From contig JAEYNP010000108.1 in assembly GCA_023412495.1 (NCBI GenBank), positions 62,001 through 126,000 of the forward strand: a stretch of 64,000 nt of DNA, read 5' to 3'. A model generated the notes under the pieces. That model was given only the letters and a program-made list of their open reading frames with translations, did not search any database and was not told the origin of the DNA. The position numbers and the translations under genes were made by a program. The stretch is from Pseudomonadota bacterium (GTDB lineage: Bacteria; Desulfobacterota; Desulfobulbia; Desulfobulbales; Desulfocapsaceae). Of the stretch, positions 62,811-64,000 are shown one piece after another (positions within the stretch are counted from its first letter, which is position 1; each line of letters starts with the position of its first letter).

Positions 62811-64000
62811 TCAGTGTAACTCCATTGCAGCAAGTCTGCCTTCGATATATTTTTTCAAATCAGGACGAAGTTGAAAGCCTGAAGCTAGAATAGCTTGATA
62901 CTGTTGAGTGGCTTCTTTTGAAGCACCTTGTTTATCAAGAATTCTTGCCTTGGCGACCATGGTGTCAACTGTTTCGCCATAATGTGATTCATATTTTTTC
63001 AAAAGATTGAGAGCTGCTTCGTTTTGCCCGTTATTCTCAGAGAAGGCGGCATAGCTAAACAAGGCTTCCTTCATAGGTGGCGATCCACTTATGCTCTGTG
63101 CAAAATATTCTGAGGCTTCGTGGTTTTTCTGCATATTTGCCAATCCAATTGCGGCATAGAGTGCAGCTTGAGTGTTGCTTGGATCATGTTGTAGAGTCTT
63201 TTTTGCATAAAAGACCGCTTTTGCATTTATTCGCAAATTGACCAGGTAAATCGTTGCAAGCCGGTTGGAGAGCATCGCATTTTCTGGCCAAAGGTCCAAA
63301 GCTTTCATATAGAGCTCGACAGCTTTTTCGTATTCCTTTTGTTCTTCAAGTTTCAGTGCTTTTGCCAGATGTTCCTTGGCCTGAATTATCTCTACTGATT
63401 GACTGGCGGCCTTTTCGATAACCAAAGCTTCCTTTTCTATTACCTCAACATCGGCTTCAAATTCCAGGTTATCTTCAGCTCGTGTAGGCCAGACAAATGC
63501 CTTTTTGCTCGGATAGATGACGATAGTATTGAAACGTTCTTCCTTTTTTAAGTCCATCAAGTTTAAGATGATGTCTAAGGCGAAGTCCCACGGTACATTG
63601 TTGAGGGCGAGAGTAAGCGAACCTTGCACTTCTTCGTCAACAATGATGTTCAAATCGGTGATCTGTCGGAACAGGCGGAAAACGTTGTGAATGTCAATTT
63701 TGTAGAAATCGACGCTGATTCGTTGTTTGTTATATCCTGAAAAGGAGAAATCGTTCTCCATAGCGGTTGCTTTTTCAGAGGCTGTCTTGGGTGCTACTTT
63801 CTTGGGTTCCTGCTTTAAAAGATTTTCAGATGATCCTATTAATGCATCAAGAGTACTTTCTGCTGGGCTTTCTTTTTGTTCTTCCTGTTGAGCAGCGGCA
63901 TTAGTCGGAACAGTGGGAGGAGCCTCATCAATGACCACTTTCAGCCCTTCAGGTGCAGGTACAACAGAATATCTAAACAATTCGGAAGACGCTGAATCGA
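62811..64000 (-). CDS. STN-domain TPR protein of the secretin locus (5' end outside window)
   Basis: At least 396 residues; the frame is open to the window edge, where PAPEGLKVVID resembles the end of an AMIN domain. Then comes a Pro/Glu linker, an STN (secretin/TonB short N-terminal) domain at ISVDFYKIDIHNVFRLFRQI and VPWDFALDIILNLMDL, and a C-terminal region of TPR-like helical repeats (KALKLEEQKEYEKAVELYMK; YAAIGLANMQKNHEASEYFA). The secretin pore domain is absent; it would be supplied by the next gene, 49 bases downstream. Confidence 0.85.
   Translation of the reverse strand, partial: DSASSELFRYSVVPAPEGLKVVIDEAPPTVPTNAAAQQEEQKESPAESTLDALIGSSENLLKQEPKKVAPKTASEKATAMENDFSFSGYNKQRISVDFYKIDIHNVFRLFRQITDLNIIVDEEVQGSLTLALNNVPWDFALDIILNLMDLKKEERFNTIVIYPSKKAFVWPTRAEDNLEFEADVEVIEKEALVIEKAASQSVEIIQAKEHLAKALKLEEQKEYEKAVELYMKALDLWPENAMLSNRLATIYLVNLRINAKAVFYAKKTLQHDPSNTQAALYAAIGLANMQKNHEASEYFAQSISGSPPMKEALFSYAAFSENNGQNEAALNLLKKYESHYGETVDTMVAKARILDKQGASKEATQQYQAILASGFQLRPDLKKYIEGRLAAMELH

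Overview
The window looks like a chromosomal segment of a Gram-negative anaerobe of the Desulfobacterota (former Deltaproteobacteria). Pointers are moderate to high GC, tRNA-Sec, sigma-54 promoters, an NtrC-type regulator, an iron-containing alcohol dehydrogenase, chemoreceptors with cysteine-bearing PAS domains, SecB and a separate GlyRS alpha chain. I cannot fix the genus from sequence alone.

Layout. 0-9.2 kb: mixed metabolic and transport genes (ferritin, LOG-like protein, cupin + MFS pump, HAD protein, CorA, YjbR-like, SLC13-type carrier, amidohydrolase). 9.2-11.5 kb: a nitrogen unit, glnK-amtB, behind a well-formed sigma-54 promoter. 11.7-14.4 kb: a frameshifted acetyltransferase and a membrane chemoreceptor. 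14.8-17.3 kb: an alcohol dehydrogenase operon with two unrecognised partners. 17.3-23.4 kb: lipoprotein, PNP, thiolase, a ChrA remnant, an esterase and a universal stress protein.

23.5-32.6 kb is a signalling block: hybrid PAS kinase, NtrC-type sigma-54 activator, a sigma-54 promoter, a small unknown protein, a triple-CheW protein and a soluble receptor with five near-identical tandem PAS units. Each unit carries a four-cysteine cluster, and a related cysteine motif sits in a PAS domain of the kinase. The activator probably switches on the chemosensory genes downstream of it (inference).

32.8-39.7 kb: acetyltransferase, HDAC-like deacetylase, cysteine-cluster protein, AI-2E family permease, ilvE, groES-groEL and tRNA-Met. 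39.7-42.0 kb is a graveyard of gene and IS fragments, followed by a small lipoprotein, a PlsC-like acyltransferase and an acidic protein.

44.2-54.0 kb is a 9.8 kb genomic island in selC (tRNA-Sec), bounded by an exact 26-bp repeat of the tRNA 3' end. Its integrase is dead (frameshift, and the first catalytic Arg replaced by His). It carries two small HTH proteins, a prim-pol/helicase-like replication protein with two compensating frameshifts, a probable GNAT toxin-antitoxin pair, and a nested IS21-like transposon that encodes a ParB-like protein and a zinc-ribbon protein as well as IstA/IstB. Just outside the right end, fragments of a TetR gene and a thiolase gene directly follow glyQ, where glyS would be expected.

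54.7-64 kb: glyQ, a CoA-binding protein, uvrA, secB, and the end of a type IVb pilus or MSHA-like secretion locus (CsgG-like lipoprotein, secretin, and an STN/TPR protein cut by the window edge).
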